A DNA stretch of 64,000 nt from Talinum fruticosum (lineage: Eukaryota > Streptophyta > Magnoliopsida > Caryophyllales > Talinaceae), in assembly GCA_021018815.1 (NCBI GenBank), contig JAITYX010000151.1, forward strand, positions 1-64,000, given 5' to 3'. The notes beneath the pieces were generated by a model that worked only from the letters and a program-made list of their open reading frames with translations, was not told the origin of the DNA and did not search any database. Shown in pieces: positions 11,167 to 22,229 of the stretch. Position numbers and translations under genes: made by a program. How positions within the stretch are numbered: the stretch's first letter is position 1; each line of letters begins with the position of its first letter.

Positions 11167-12898
11167 TGAAGGTTTGCTCGGGGAGAAGTTAAGTTACCCT
11201 AGAGGGGGTGAATAGGGTGATGGAAGATTTTTGAGAAAAACAAACTCTTTTGCACAGAATAGAGACAGAAACGGATTCCGAGTCTAGATTGGACTCAAAA
11301 AGTGTAAACTCGGATATACGTGGAAACCCTCCTCGGGCGGAAAACCACGGACAGTGTCAATCCAGACACCAAGTCAAATCCACTAATTGTATCCTCAATT
11401 ATAATGAATATGACTACCCAGATTTGTTCCCAAACAAATCTATTATAATTTTCCCGAGCTCGGAATTTACCTTATCCGATCGGCCTAGTACTTCCAAGTT
11501 GAAGTTACCTTATCAACTTGGGATCCTCCAATTTTTCCCAGGGTTAGAAGTTCCCTTATCTAACCTGGTACTTCCAAACTAAGGTAACCTTTACAGTTTG
11601 GGACAATTGAGTTGAGGTAACCTTTACAACTCGGTCGGAGAGAAAGAGTAGAAGAGTAGTAAGAATTGCAATACAACCGACTCGGAAAAATATAACTCAG
11701 AATATTAGAATTACAGTTTGGGAGTTGTATGCTAGAGAAGATGTTCAATATGGTCTCTCTTTTTCTTCCATTCGTCCGTTGAAATCTTGTGCTAAGGCTT
11801 CTATAAATAGTCTGCCTTGAAGAGATAGCCGTTGTGCCTCCAACGTCTTTCTGTTGAAGCTGTCTCGAGTCAACTAGCCGTTGTAACGGATAGTCCGAGT
11901 CACTCAGATTTCTGGACCACCTTGAAATGACCGTTGTGCCTTGGTCCTAGCTTCCAACAACTCTTTTTCCATCTTTTGTAAACTGAAAAAGCAAAACGAA
12001 AAGACCGTTAGACACGTAAATAAAATATTACCCAAAACAATGAATGACAAGGTCGTCAGTAAGTTCCGAGCTTTTCTAGAAATTCCAGCTTTTTGTCCGG
12101 CAGGTGCTTTAATGGTTAGAAGCCTTTTGCTTTTGCTTTTTCTTCAGATAATTGACATTAGAAAAACCCGCAAAAACATTAAGCACAATGGTTCTCAAAG
12201 TATAAACATACTTTGGTCCATAATTAGATAAGGATTAGTCTAAATAAAGCATTTAATGACTAATTACCTTAATCTATTAATCTGGAATATTTCAAGTCTA
12301 ATATTCAATATACTCAGATTTCGGGTATGCTAAAACTCATAAATAAATCATTCAATCTTAATGGGCACAAGAGTTATATAGACATTTTACAATTACGCAT
12401 GATTAAACAAATAATAGCGTAGGCAAACTAAATGTCCGAGTCCGATTAAGTGGGTAAGAATCGAGTTCCGAGTGGGTTAGATCTAAGCCTCGAGTTCCGA
12501 GTGGGTCAGATCCGAGTCCGAGTTCATAATGGGTCGGATCCGAGTCTAAGTTCGAATGGGTCGGATCTCGAGTCCGAGTTCGTAATGGGTCGGATATGAG
12601 TCCGAGTTCGAATGGGTCGGATCTCGAGTGGGTCGACTTACTCAGTCTATCATAACTAACTCGGATTCTACTTTCTAAGTCTCGAGTCGACTTAGTGGCT
12701 CGGACTTAGTAAGATAAACTTAATACGCTTAAGTTTGAGTTCGATCAAGAATAAGTCATATTGAAATGATGAATTGTAAAGCATATGACTTAGTTAAATG
12801 AATTTCTTTTAGGATGCTTCTTACTTTATCCTAAATTTAGATGAATGCATGAAATCAAAACACATTCAACGGGTTAGTCAGTCATACCCGAGTCTTCA
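11167..12898 (-). repeat. Solo LTR of the copia family, copy 2
   Basis: This 1732 bp LTR starts TGAAGG and ends TCTTCA, with a perfect 5 bp duplication TTTCT at 11162-11166 and 12899-12903. It lies in gypsy copy 2 gag. It is longer than the ~1.57 kb family LTR, at least partly because of the tandem array at 12432-12640. A TATA-like site overlaps 11801-11810, and the terminal hairpin is near 11194-11220. No internal sequence accompanies it. Confidence 0.9.
12432..12640. repeat. ~29 bp tandem array in solo LTR 2
   Basis: There are about six to seven imperfect copies of a unit like GAGTCCGAGTTCGAATGGGT followed by CGGATCTC. I do not see this array in the LTRs of A, B, C or D. It lies in the part of the LTR that is U3 in transcript sense. 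Confidence 0.85.
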
Positions 12899-13268
12899 TT
12901 TCTAAACCGTGGAATTTAATGTCGAACATAGTGAACTTACAAGGAAATTTTCCTTTCGGGATTGAAGTGAATCCTGCAAGGTTGTAGTAACGGCTTTTAA
13001 AAATGGAGAACTGGCACAAAATCTTTTTACCTAATCTAATAGTGGATTAGACCGAGGTTTAGGGATTTCTTCCTTATCTTCCTTTTTATCCTTTTTCTTC
13101 CATCATCTCCATCGGACTTCGATTTTGCATTAATATCTTCGATACGAGGTCGAGGGTTTCTAACATAGATTTAATCTTTTTATCTTGAATCTCAATTTTG
13201 GCTTTAAATTTTGTAGCTGACTCATTGATTAAGGACATAATAAGAGATGGTTGTGCTTTCTCGGTCAT

Positions 13269-13512
13269 TATTAGAGGAGGGTTGTGTTTCGGTACTCGTC
13301 CATAGGCAACGTATCGGTGTGGAGCATATCGGTTTGGAGTTCATCAATGTAGCACACATTATGATTCAATGTACTAGAGTTGAAGTCGACTCTTTAGCCA
13401 ATCGCTTAAATAGCATGGTGCATAGATTTCGACAATACCATGTGCTAGAAGGCTTCCTTATCTTATGGCCTACAAGAAGAGGTGCTCAAGACTCGACTTG
13501 AGAAGATAATTT
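13269..13512 (-). other. Gypsy copy 2 leader end
   Basis: This short noncoding stretch lies upstream (minus strand) of the copy 2 gag ATG. It is cut at 13513 by the LTR of copia element F. The plus-strand open frame at 13247-13501 has no recognisable content. Confidence 0.4.
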
Positions 13513-15119
13513 TGAGGAGATGCGGCTGAAAGTTGAATCACCCTAGAGGGAGGTGAATAGAGTGTTGAACGATTTTTGCAGACATGAAAATACACACGAA
13601 CAAGGCTCTTAAAAAACAAGAATTGAGTCTAGATTGACTTAGAAAGAGGATAAAAGAATTGACACAGAGATATTACCAGGAAATGCTCCTGGGGTAGAAA
13701 ATCTCGGAAAATGGTAATCAAAGCACAAATTCAAATCCACCAATTGAATCCTCAATTATAATGAATATGACTACCTAGATTCATTCCCCTCAATAAATCT
13801 ATTATTGTTTCTCCTAGGTTCAAAGGCTCCCTTGTCCGACCTAGTTAAAATTCAATTATCAACTTAGATAACTAATTTAAAGTTACATTATCAACTCATT
13901 CAAGGAAAGAAAGAGGTGCTTGATAAGTGTAGAGTGATTATAAGATTTTTCTCACTAAGTGTTATAACTAAAAAGAGTGAGAATACAAACTAGGAGTTGT
14001 AAGCTAGATGTGTATCTTAAATTTAGCTCTTGTTTTTCATCAGTGAGAATCTTGTAATAAGGATTCTTTAAATAGTTTTCCTTCAAAGAAAGTCGTTGAG
14101 CCTTCAGCTGGAAGAACTAAGTTAGTTAGTCAGTTGCAACGAGATAGTCGGAGGACCCAATTGCTTGGACCATCTTGAAATAGCTGTTGAGCCTAGGTCC
14201 TTCTTTCCAAAGGTGGTTCTACCATCTCCAGGAAATTAAATTTCAAGTAGAAACACTCGTTAAACATAGAAATAAAATATTACCTAAATAATTGTTGAAG
14301 CTCGCCAGACGGAAAAGTCGAGAGAACCCAAAATAAGTCGATTTGGCTTGTCAACCAAGTCTAACATATTTCGGATTCTTCGATTTTTCCGTGCAGCGAA
14401 GCTTGAACGATTATGAAGCCTATGTTTTTATTTTCCTTGTGATAATCCAATATTAGAACACCTACAAAAGTAATAAACAATGGTTCTCAAAGTATAAACA
14501 TACTTTGGTCAATAATTTGATTAGAATTAGTCTAAACAAAGCAGACTAAAGACAAATTATCCTTAACCTTTAATCTGGAATTTTTAAGTGTAATATTCAA
14601 CATGCTCCAGTTCCAAATATGTCAAAACTCATAAACAAAACATTCAAACTAAATGGGCATATGTGTTATTTAGACATTTTATAATTATGCATAGCTAGAG
14701 AATTCTAGCTTAATGATTCTAGACTAAGAGTGATTAAGACAATTACTTCCAATGCATTTTATGAAGATTTCCATAATAGAATTGACATGTTAATTATAAA
14801 AATATTTAGGTAAACTTAATGTATGATTCTAGTTAAGTAGGTTAGTGGCTCAGAATTGAATGAGTTAGCTAGGCTCAGCTATGATAACTTAGTTGGTTTC
14901 TACTTTTCAAAATAGAATTGAATTAAGACTTTAACAACTATTGTTTTAAGGTATAAGTTTGGGTCATTCGGGAGAAGTCATGTAGAAATAATGATTATTA
15001 TAACATATGACTTAGTTTTGCGAATTTCGATTTGGATGCTTTTTATTGAATCCTAAACTTAAATGAGCGACTTGAATTTGAAATATTTAATGGGTAAGTC
15101 AGTCATACTTGAGCTTTTA
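13513..15119 (-). repeat. 3' LTR of truncated copia element F
   Basis: This is a diverged family LTR of about 1.6 kb. It begins TGAGGAGATG and carries the conserved TCACCCTAGAGGGAGGTGAA block at about 13539. It ends CTTTTA, followed directly by a polypurine tract (minus strand). Extensive divergence from A-C indicates an older copy. The 5' LTR and most of the body are missing. Confidence 0.75.
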
Positions 15120-15140
15120 ATCTCCCCGTTTTTTATGAAA
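15120..15140 (-). promoter_or_regulatory. Polypurine tract of element F
   Basis: On the minus strand this reads as AAAAAACGGGGAGAT directly before the LTR. It is the same context as AAAAAGGGGAGAT in element A, the plus-strand priming site for reverse transcription. Confidence 0.7.
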
Positions 15141-16660
15141 GGTATTCAATCTAAATAAGAACTTGGAGAAATTCATCAAATATCAAATCCTATATAAATA
15201 ATATTAAATCTTCAAGTTTTGATTATTTTTAAGAGTCTGAGTATCAAGCTGAGTTTATCAAAGTATATATTTGTGTATTCGAATAAATGTCTCGAAATAT
15301 ATTTATGAGTTATCGAGTTAAAAAAATAACTGGGTGATGAAACCGGCTCTAATTATCGGACACATAGCTAATGAACTAACTTCGAGTATTAAAGTTAGAC
15401 ATTAGAGTAAAATTTGAGTATCGGAGGAAAAGCAAAGTAACAAAGCAAAGTTTGAGTATAAGAGCTAAATAATACACCAATAAGTTCCGAGTCTAAGAGA
15501 AAAATGATAATGTAGATTTTGAGTTTTAGAACAAGTAAAAGCTAAGATAAATGATTATTAGACACATAGATATGTAAATGCATAACTTTTTTTCATTAAA
15601 AACTTATATACATTAAAAAAATTAATTGCTCCCTCTAAACAAGTGAACTCCCCTAGTCCACTATACACATTTTCTTCTCCCTTTAATGCCCCAATGTATT
15701 TTGTCAAAAAATTAGGGGCAAGGAGAGAAAGACAAATGTTGGACAAAAAGAATTTGAAAAGAAATCAAGAAGAGGGGCAGGAGGTTGGGAAGAAGAGGCT
15801 TTTGTTAAGGGATAAGTTCGGGTCCTTGCATGACGAACATGTTGATGTTTTTCTCATCTTCTTTTTCATCCGAGTCCTAAGCTTCTTCTTCCTCAACGGC
15901 CTTTACTAGCTTCAGTTGAGCTTTCGTCCTTTGTTCCCTCTAAGGCTTAAAGGTGCCAATTTCTTCAAAAGATTCTTCTTCTTCTTCTTCTTCGACCGAG
16001 GCTCGGGCAGCTTCGAGGTGTTTTGAGCACCTTGAAACATTCCTATCGGCTACTTGGAGAGAGCTCAAGAATCTACAAGCTCCTTTACAAGGGCTTTTTG
16101 CATACCAACAAGAATAAGAATGAGAGCCTTGAATACATCTAAGGCTTCACGGAATTTTTTGCAACATAGGAGAGATCCGAATTCGGTTTTCGATATTCCG
16201 AGCTGTGGATATGGGCTCATAAGGGTCGATAGAGAAGAGAGGAGTAGAAGAAGATGGTTGGATGATCTTAGATGAATGAGTCCCGACACCAAGTAAAGTT
16301 TCCTTGTAACCAAGACTTACTAGATCGTCTTTCTCGATCGAACACTGGGACAAAGAAATTTTTCTAGGGTTTTGAGAGATGAGCTCCAAAAGGAAGATGC
16401 GGGTTTTTAGTGTTTGAAGGGATTGAGCCGATCTATTGGAGAATAAAGGGAGCAAATCAATGTCATTGCCCTACATGATGTCATAAATGACCTAGAGGAT
16501 GAAGTTTCTTGATTCTCGTTTGGAAGGTAAGAAAGAGAACACTCGACCTTATTAAGAAGAAACACGAAGTCTAGGCTCGGACTTCAACGGTGTGATGGAA
16601 AAGTTCTTTTGAGACCTTGGTTTGGCTCATAAATATTTGGCATAGAACGACTCATCCGGA
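15141..16660 (-). pseudogene. Element F: internal remnant with 3' ORF pieces
   Basis: The first ~600 bp next to the polypurine tract are noncoding and include the ACTCCCCTA string shared with A and B. From about 15780 rightwards the minus strand has decayed pieces of the family's extra 3' ORF. These include a lysine/glutamate-rich stretch from the (TTC)n run at 15976-15995 and a short segment (KALVKELVDS) matching the mid-part of the ORF. A block at about 16571-16645 aligns with the segment of A and C that encodes the ESRKNF region. It is cut by the gypsy LTR beginning near 16664. Open frames at 16065-16455 are fragments of this ORF. Confidence 0.55.
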
Positions 16661-16663
16661 ACT

Positions 16664-17318
16664 CGTAAACATCGAAAACACATCAATCTTATCTCTTTTA
16701 TTTTATTTTGTCGGACCGGTGATGAAATCCCAATCTTTTTGCAAACTCAAATCATGGGCGAGTCTTATTAGTATGACGAAGCCGATGAAACCACAAAGAA
16801 CCCCTCACACCATTAAATTAGCCTTTTTTCTTGGGCCGGCCCGCAAACCCATTTTCTTTTGGCCTAACAAAGCCCGGGTAAGACTCCCAATTAGGAGAGA
16901 ACACCGGCACCGCTTTCCAATCCAAGCTGCGCCATTAAACGCAGGTGTTTTATTCTGAAGCCTTCCAGCTTAATACGAGTACTCAAATTTTTGTACGACA
17001 GACATTTTGATCGGCGCCGCGTTTCATGACATACATTACCAAAACGTCGCATTTGGTTCCGAGTGTCCAACGGAGACACGAAAGTTCGTTTTGACCGGGT
17101 CGTGCTACATGGCTAGCATTACCAAAACGCTACGTTTGGTCCCAACGCCAAATTGAGGCACTCGAAGTCAAGACACCCACATGATGTCGTTGGTTGACTA
17201 GCGCCGTGTATCTCGCCCAAGTCCGATTAGTGTGATCCTCATCGTAGACCAAGCCCGGTTTAGCTCGTAGTGAATGGCTCACGTGATCCTTATCATAGAC
17301 CCATTCCTCTATTTTTCA
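16664..17318 (+). repeat. Gypsy LTR fragment (5' part), inserted in element F
   Basis: It starts with a mutated form of TGTAGACACC (CGTAAACATC at 16664) and has the shared CTTATCTCTTTTATTTTATTT and GGTGATGAAATCCCA blocks. It runs through the GCGCCGCGTTTCATGAC-rich part and stops at 17318, where a second, similar LTR begins. The rest of this LTR could lie beyond the second one, but I could not place it. Confidence 0.6.
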
Positions 17319-19012
17319 TGTAGATACCTCAAACATGTCATCCTTATCTCTTTTATTTTTATAATTTATTTTGGTGGGCCCGATGATGAAATCCTAGTCT
17401 TGTTCGTGGATTTGGATCACGGACGGTATTTGATTGGTGTGATGGAAGCCGAGTAAACCACAAAAATCCTTTAGCACCAAATAAATAAGCTTTTTCCTTG
17501 GGTGGGTCCAAAAATCTTTTTCTTTCGGAAGGTCCAAGCCCGGGTCAAACCTCCAGAGTCAATGGAAAGCCGACGCCGCTACGGGGACATTCAATGCTCA
17601 AAACGCCGCATTTCACCACCTGCGTCCAACGTATACATGGAGGTGAATACATCAAAACAACGGCGTATGGCTGGCATCGCGTTTCATGGTCGGAATCACC
17701 AAAGTGATGCGTTTTGCTCAAAAAGTCCAACCGAGACAAAGAGCTTATTTTCTCAAAACGACGTCGCTTATGTTAGGCGCTGCGCACCAAGTCCAAATAC
17801 ACCTGAAATGTTGTGTTTTTCTTAGGGTCTTCTTGCTACATGGAAGAAGCTAAAGGACCGAACAATGTTGTTTAGGTCCAGCGCCGTGCATCCCGGGACC
17901 CGGTTCTATCTTGCTTCGTTATGTCCGATTTTTTTATTTTTCAGCTGGTTTCTGCTCATTCCTATGCGCCATGGTGTTGTAGCTAAACTAAGAGCTACTG
18001 AATGCCCTCACCGATATTCTGATATCTTGGTTTCATTTCAGCCTACTCTTATCATACTGCCTACATCCAAACCCTAATACTTTATTAGTCACACGTATCT
18101 TCTCATTTACCCTACAAAAACTAACAAAATGCCCCTTCAAATTCCTTAATTGTCACACTTTTAGATCCAAATTCAAAGATCCGGATCAGTCGGTGGGACA
18201 ACTTGAGGCCACCAATTCGGCCTTCACGATGGTTTATTTATTGGTTTTATTAATCGCATTTGAATTCCTCCACGCCCGATGTAACTTTTATTTTCGCTTT
18301 GGTTATTTTTTGCTTTTTTTCCTTCTTTATTGCTTTCGTTTATCACATTTTTCATATATGCTTTTACTGCTTTTGTTAACATGCTTTCTTTGTTTTTTAA
18401 TTTTGTATGTCGTTATGTTGTGTGCCTGTCTTTAATACGTTATCCAAACTCACTTCTCAAACTAATATAGGTCGTCGTTTGACGGGCGAAACAAAAGGGC
18501 TTACCCCTAAGTTTCGTACCCTCAGCCTCAAATCTAGATTCTCGGTTCTAGACTGATAGAATTATTTTTAACCTCTTCCAAGCTTAGTTTCCTCATACTA
18601 AGATTGGAAGAGTATTTCTTTATTTTAGTTTGGTTAGTTTTTACTTTTAAAACTAACCGACGACTCCCTGTTCTAATTTATTTCTCTCAATCCGCCTCTC
18701 GACTTTTTGACTCAAAATTTTTTTCAAAAAAGAAGATTTTTCGATCTACCAGGCAAGCCGGAGGGTGAGGCTTACCTCCTCAGCAGTGGCCCCTCGCCGG
18801 CGTCGCCCACAAAATGGCGTTGGCTTTTGTCGGCGTTGGATGGTCAGTGGGTAGGGCTTCGATCCGAGCTGGAGTTTTCATATCGGTTTGACCGTAAAGC
18901 CCTACGACATAATCAATAAACCCTAATTTATTTTATTTTTTACTTGAGAAATAATATCCCGGGTATGGAGGCGAGAAGTAGGGTGATTTGTTAAGTCTGG
19001 GTGAAAGGTGTA
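17319..19012 (+). repeat. Gypsy LTR (nearly full), plus strand
   Basis: It starts TGTAGATACC at 17319 and follows the same course as the 16664 fragment and gypsy copy 1's LTR. Near 18910-18965 it matches the inner end of copy 1's LTR (CAATAAACCCTAATTTATTT and AGAAATAATATCCCGGG). The last ~200 bp and the primer site are not recognisable, and gag does not follow. Small open frames here (for example the hydrophobic one at 18193-18435) are within noncoding LTR. Confidence 0.6.
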
Positions 19013-19089
19013 GGAAATATTCATACAAGCATGACTACAATATTTCAAAAATAAGTGGGAGTTTTATCTAGAAAACATAAAAATATATA

Positions 19090-20026
19090 GGAAATAAGTG
19101 AAGAGATAGAGCATACCTCAATTATCTTCCATAAACCACATAGTGGAAGATAGTTTGTCAAGTCCTTCTTAGGCTTAGTATGCCTCACATTGGCACGAAG
19201 ACCCGTTATGAGGCAATTATATGCAGGTGGACCCTAGTTAAGCTATTTAATTCTATCAACGTCTACTAAGTTCACGAAATAGTGAACATGAACCTTTGAA
19301 GCTTGGTCGGAAAAAGTATTGTGCTTAATAAGGTAGCAAGTACAACACGAACTTCTTGTTGAGGTGAATGTTTAGCCCAAAACCCAACTACCTCAAAAGC
19401 ATAAAAAATAATGGTGTATTTAACGAAATTTTCCCGAGGAAATCTACTAGCCACGGACCAAAGAGGTGACATAGATAGTCACAGTTTTTGTACAAGTTTC
19501 GGTCATAAACTAAAGGCTCCCCCAAGAATCTCAAACCCGATAAACGGTAAAACCCATAGGTGTAATGGTCATCTCCTCGAAAGGGAGATAAAAAGTGTCG
19601 ATAGTATCCCCAAAACGCTCACTAACAGCCCTAATAGGATCTTGTTCTTTTTGGTCACACAAATAACTCAAAGCGATAAAGAGGAAACCAACCTGACATT
19701 ATTCAAGATGTCCTCTAAAGGGTAGTTCCTCTCTCTACATGTTTCCATAAACTTCAGAATGGCCCCGTTGTTCCAAATAGAGCCTTTCTACAAGATGAAA
19801 ATCCAACAAGATTTTTAGTAGAAATATTACTATGAGCAAATAGAGAAGTTTAAGCCAACTAGCTTACTGATGGAGTAATGGCGAGTGAAGACATGTGATT
19901 CTCAGCCTCCAGCGAGAGATCATTCTGCTCCATTCATCATGGGGCGCCGCTTTCGCATAAAAAGTTATCATGAACCAACTTCTTAGCCCTGGTTCTTCCA
20001 ATTGGATGAGCTTTTCTTCTAGACAT
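19090..20026 (-). pseudogene. Plant mobile domain (PMD) pseudogene
   Basis: The minus strand has a decayed protein of the plant mobile domain family (MAIN/MAIL-type, once called aminotransferase-like), known from plant genes and from transposons. The ATG at 20026 gives 29 codons starting MSRRKAHPIGRTRAKKLVHD before a stop. Shifted frames then continue the domain. The best signature is AVSERFGDTIDTFYLPFEEM then TITPMGFTV near 19560-19630, matching the family's ERW.DTT.TFHLP.GEMT.TP.DF pattern. It is followed by RILGEPLVYDRN near 19510 and a VHYFVNLVDVDRI segment near 19270. The last recognisable part is near 19100. At least three frame breaks are present. Whether it was a free gene or transposon cargo cannot be decided here. 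Confidence 0.6.
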
Positions 20027-20151
20027 GTTTGGAAGGATGTCTTGAAGACCAACTAGTTTTCTCAAAGAACAAAGCAAAAACACAACAAGAGCAAAGCTAG
20101 AGCAAGCAAGAGAGGAGTAAGTGATGTGTGCAAAAGGAACACACCTAAACC

Positions 20152-20166
20152 CCTTCCTTTTATAGA
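20152..20166 (-). promoter_or_regulatory. TATA box upstream of the PMD gene
   Basis: The minus strand reads GGTCTATAAAAGGAAGG, a strong plant TATA box. It is about 130 bp upstream of the PMD ATG at 20026, with a CT-rich stretch between (CACTTACTCCTCTCTTGCTT). The start codon, leader and TATA spacing fit a former gene promoter. Confidence 0.55.
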
Positions 20167-20329
20167 CCCATTCCGCCAAGGCAAGCCAAGCATAATAGAT
20201 AAAAGTAAAAACAAAAAAATACAAAGAGGAGACCAAGGGAATCCGGCAAGCACGCTGGGGGCAAGGTCTACCAAAGCCTGGCTGGCGTAGGCCACGAGGC
20301 ATGGTGGAGTCCCATTGGCAGCAATCTGT

Positions 20330-20660
20330 CACTACTACAAGAACCACTTTTAACTATGGTTCAAAACAACCTTTAACTGCGATTATCCGGCATTGTTTAT
20401 GTGGCTGTCATTCTATGTAGGCACCTTTAACTATAGTTCAAAACCGTAGTAAAAGAGAACCTATGACGATGATTCTTCTAAAGAACCATCGTCAAATATT
20501 GACTATTATTACAGTTCTTTCAAAGCAACCATAGAAATAGGTTAACATATGAGGAAAGTTCTTCCTTAAGAACCGTCGTCATACATCCTCGCACAAATGC
20601 CCTCAGTTCTAGCAAAAATTTTAGGCCAAGAAATATGACTACGGTTCTTGTCTAAAATTT
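20330..20660. repeat. CACTA terminal and subterminal repeats
   Basis: Multiple short motifs of the form CCTTTAACTRYRGTTCAAAA and AAAGAACCRTCGTCA occur in direct and inverted copies. This is the usual transposase-binding layout of CACTA ends. The three bases before the end are TGT, a candidate half of the 3 bp target duplication. Confidence 0.65.
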
Positions 20661-21463
20661 TTTAATAATTTTTTATTTTTTGTACCCCCTATACAAGATA
20701 CATCACAACTTACACAGTAACCACCAACTGCCTCAATCCACAACAAGTTCCATCTTTAACAAGTTTGATAACACAATTCCATATTTCTCAAAAAGTTCCA
20801 AGCAAAGAATATATTACAATGATGTTAAATATAATACAAAGAGTACTCTTAGTTCGGTATTTATGTTAAAAAGTTCATTTCTCGTCTTGATACATTGTGG
20901 TATAAACCGATTTCAATATTCATTTCAAAAGGAAATATCTACTCACCCAAATTCGTGCTTTCGTAAAAGATTTAGTTATGTGATTGTCTTTATGACGATA
21001 TTGCGTGCTTGGAGTTGTTATATCAGTAACCTGGACAACATATATACATCATATTTATTGCCATGTTACTAATGCACAAACTCCAAGCAAGCAATATATT
21101 CATACAAACAAGCACATAACTTAATCTATTAAAAAGCATAAATTTTGGCAAATAGAGATGAACTATTTAACATAAATATTGAAATCATTTAAACCATAAA
21201 ATTTCAAGAAAAAGAGATGGACTTTTTGACATAAGTATTAGAAAAGGAATACACAAACGGGACATCTCACCAGCAATCTCCATTTCCTTTATCATTGTCC
21301 AAAAGTGATGCTCCTTCATGAATACATTGCTTGTTGTTCTTGCCCACATAAAAATTGAGGGAAACGTTAAGAAACAATTTATCCGAAAAAACATAAGAAG
21401 CTTAGAAGGATCAAAAATTAGAAAGCGAAATCAATGCTATCATGTGGTCACTATTCTCATTAC

Positions 21464-21535
21464 CGCTTCTCAACAAGGAACTTCATGCTATGAATCACTT
21501 GATCTAAATACCAAAAAATTCCTTGTTGAGAAGCG
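21464..21535. repeat. Perfect 17 bp inverted repeat (hairpin)
   Basis: CGCTTCTCAACAAGGAA at 21464-21480 is matched exactly by its reverse complement at 21519-21535, with a 38 nt loop. A partial third copy (CGCTTCTCAAC) occurs near 21763. It lies in noncoding CACTA sequence. Confidence 0.85.
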
Positions 21536-22229
21536 GGAGCTTAGATTAACCACCAAAGCGAGAAAAGCGTTAAGCAACAATTATCCACTAGAAACATTAC
21601 CCGAAAATGGATGGTCCTTTTGACCCTCTTCAAACAATGGTCTTCTACAAAATTCAGGTACCTAACGCAACATATTCTTTATAAGAAACAGAACAAACAT
21701 AGAAGGATTATAAAATGGGAATGGAAATCAAAACTAACATTGATTGCTAATCTCAGCTTCCGCTTCTCAACCGAAAAAGCATTCTACCCTTCCGTTGGAC
21801 AGACTTAGTCCTTATTTTGATCCTCATCGAACAATGATCCGTTACATGAATAGTGGTAATGAAAATCAAGTTGTAGTTTCTAAAACAAGCAAAAATATGG
21901 CTATCATCCAGAATAAAAGTTGTTATACAATAATGTCCTTACTGAGTTGATATAATTACATGGTTTATGCCCTTTTTCCCCTCCTTTTGATTTATCTTTA
22001 ATATATATGCCCTCTTGATGGTCAACCCTTAAATTCAATTCTTCAAAATTGGCATCCTCTTTTTGATAGGCATTCCCAAGGATAAGGGTGGGGTCTCCTC
22101 AACAAACTCACACATATCTTCACCATCCCCACCAGCAACGTGCCTCTTCCCTCGAAGAACAGTAGACCACATGTCATACCCTTTGAGCCTTTTCATAAAA
22201 CGTTTCCCTTAACCCGCCAATCTTCCCCA

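Larger units (their letters stand above)
10476..13268 (-). pseudogene. Ty3-gypsy gag fragment, copy 2 (split by a solo LTR)
   Basis: The gag starts at ATG 13268 with TEKAQPSLIMSLINESATKF and a charged coil (AKIEIQDKKIKSMLETL), equivalent to copies 1 and 3. A solo copia LTR interrupts it at 11167-12898. The rest continues leftwards as shifted capsid pieces. It ends in a 64-codon frame at 10476-10670 containing ADVNALNRHSNYTPINTSYD, matching VDVNALNKYKEYTPINTTYG of copy 3. The retropepsin and later pol are absent; LINE sequence begins at about 10475. Confidence 0.65.

Noticed and set aside
12432..12640. Possible CRISPR-like array
   Set aside because: The units are directly adjacent and degenerate, with no unique spacers, and lie inside a plant LTR.
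18193..18435. 80-codon hydrophobic frame that could be a membrane peptide
   Set aside because: It lies within a gypsy LTR in a T-rich stretch; leucine and phenylalanine codons follow from composition.
20680..21072. 130-codon plus-strand open frame
   Set aside because: It is in AT-rich CACTA interior, antisense to the transposase direction, with no recognisable domain or promoter.
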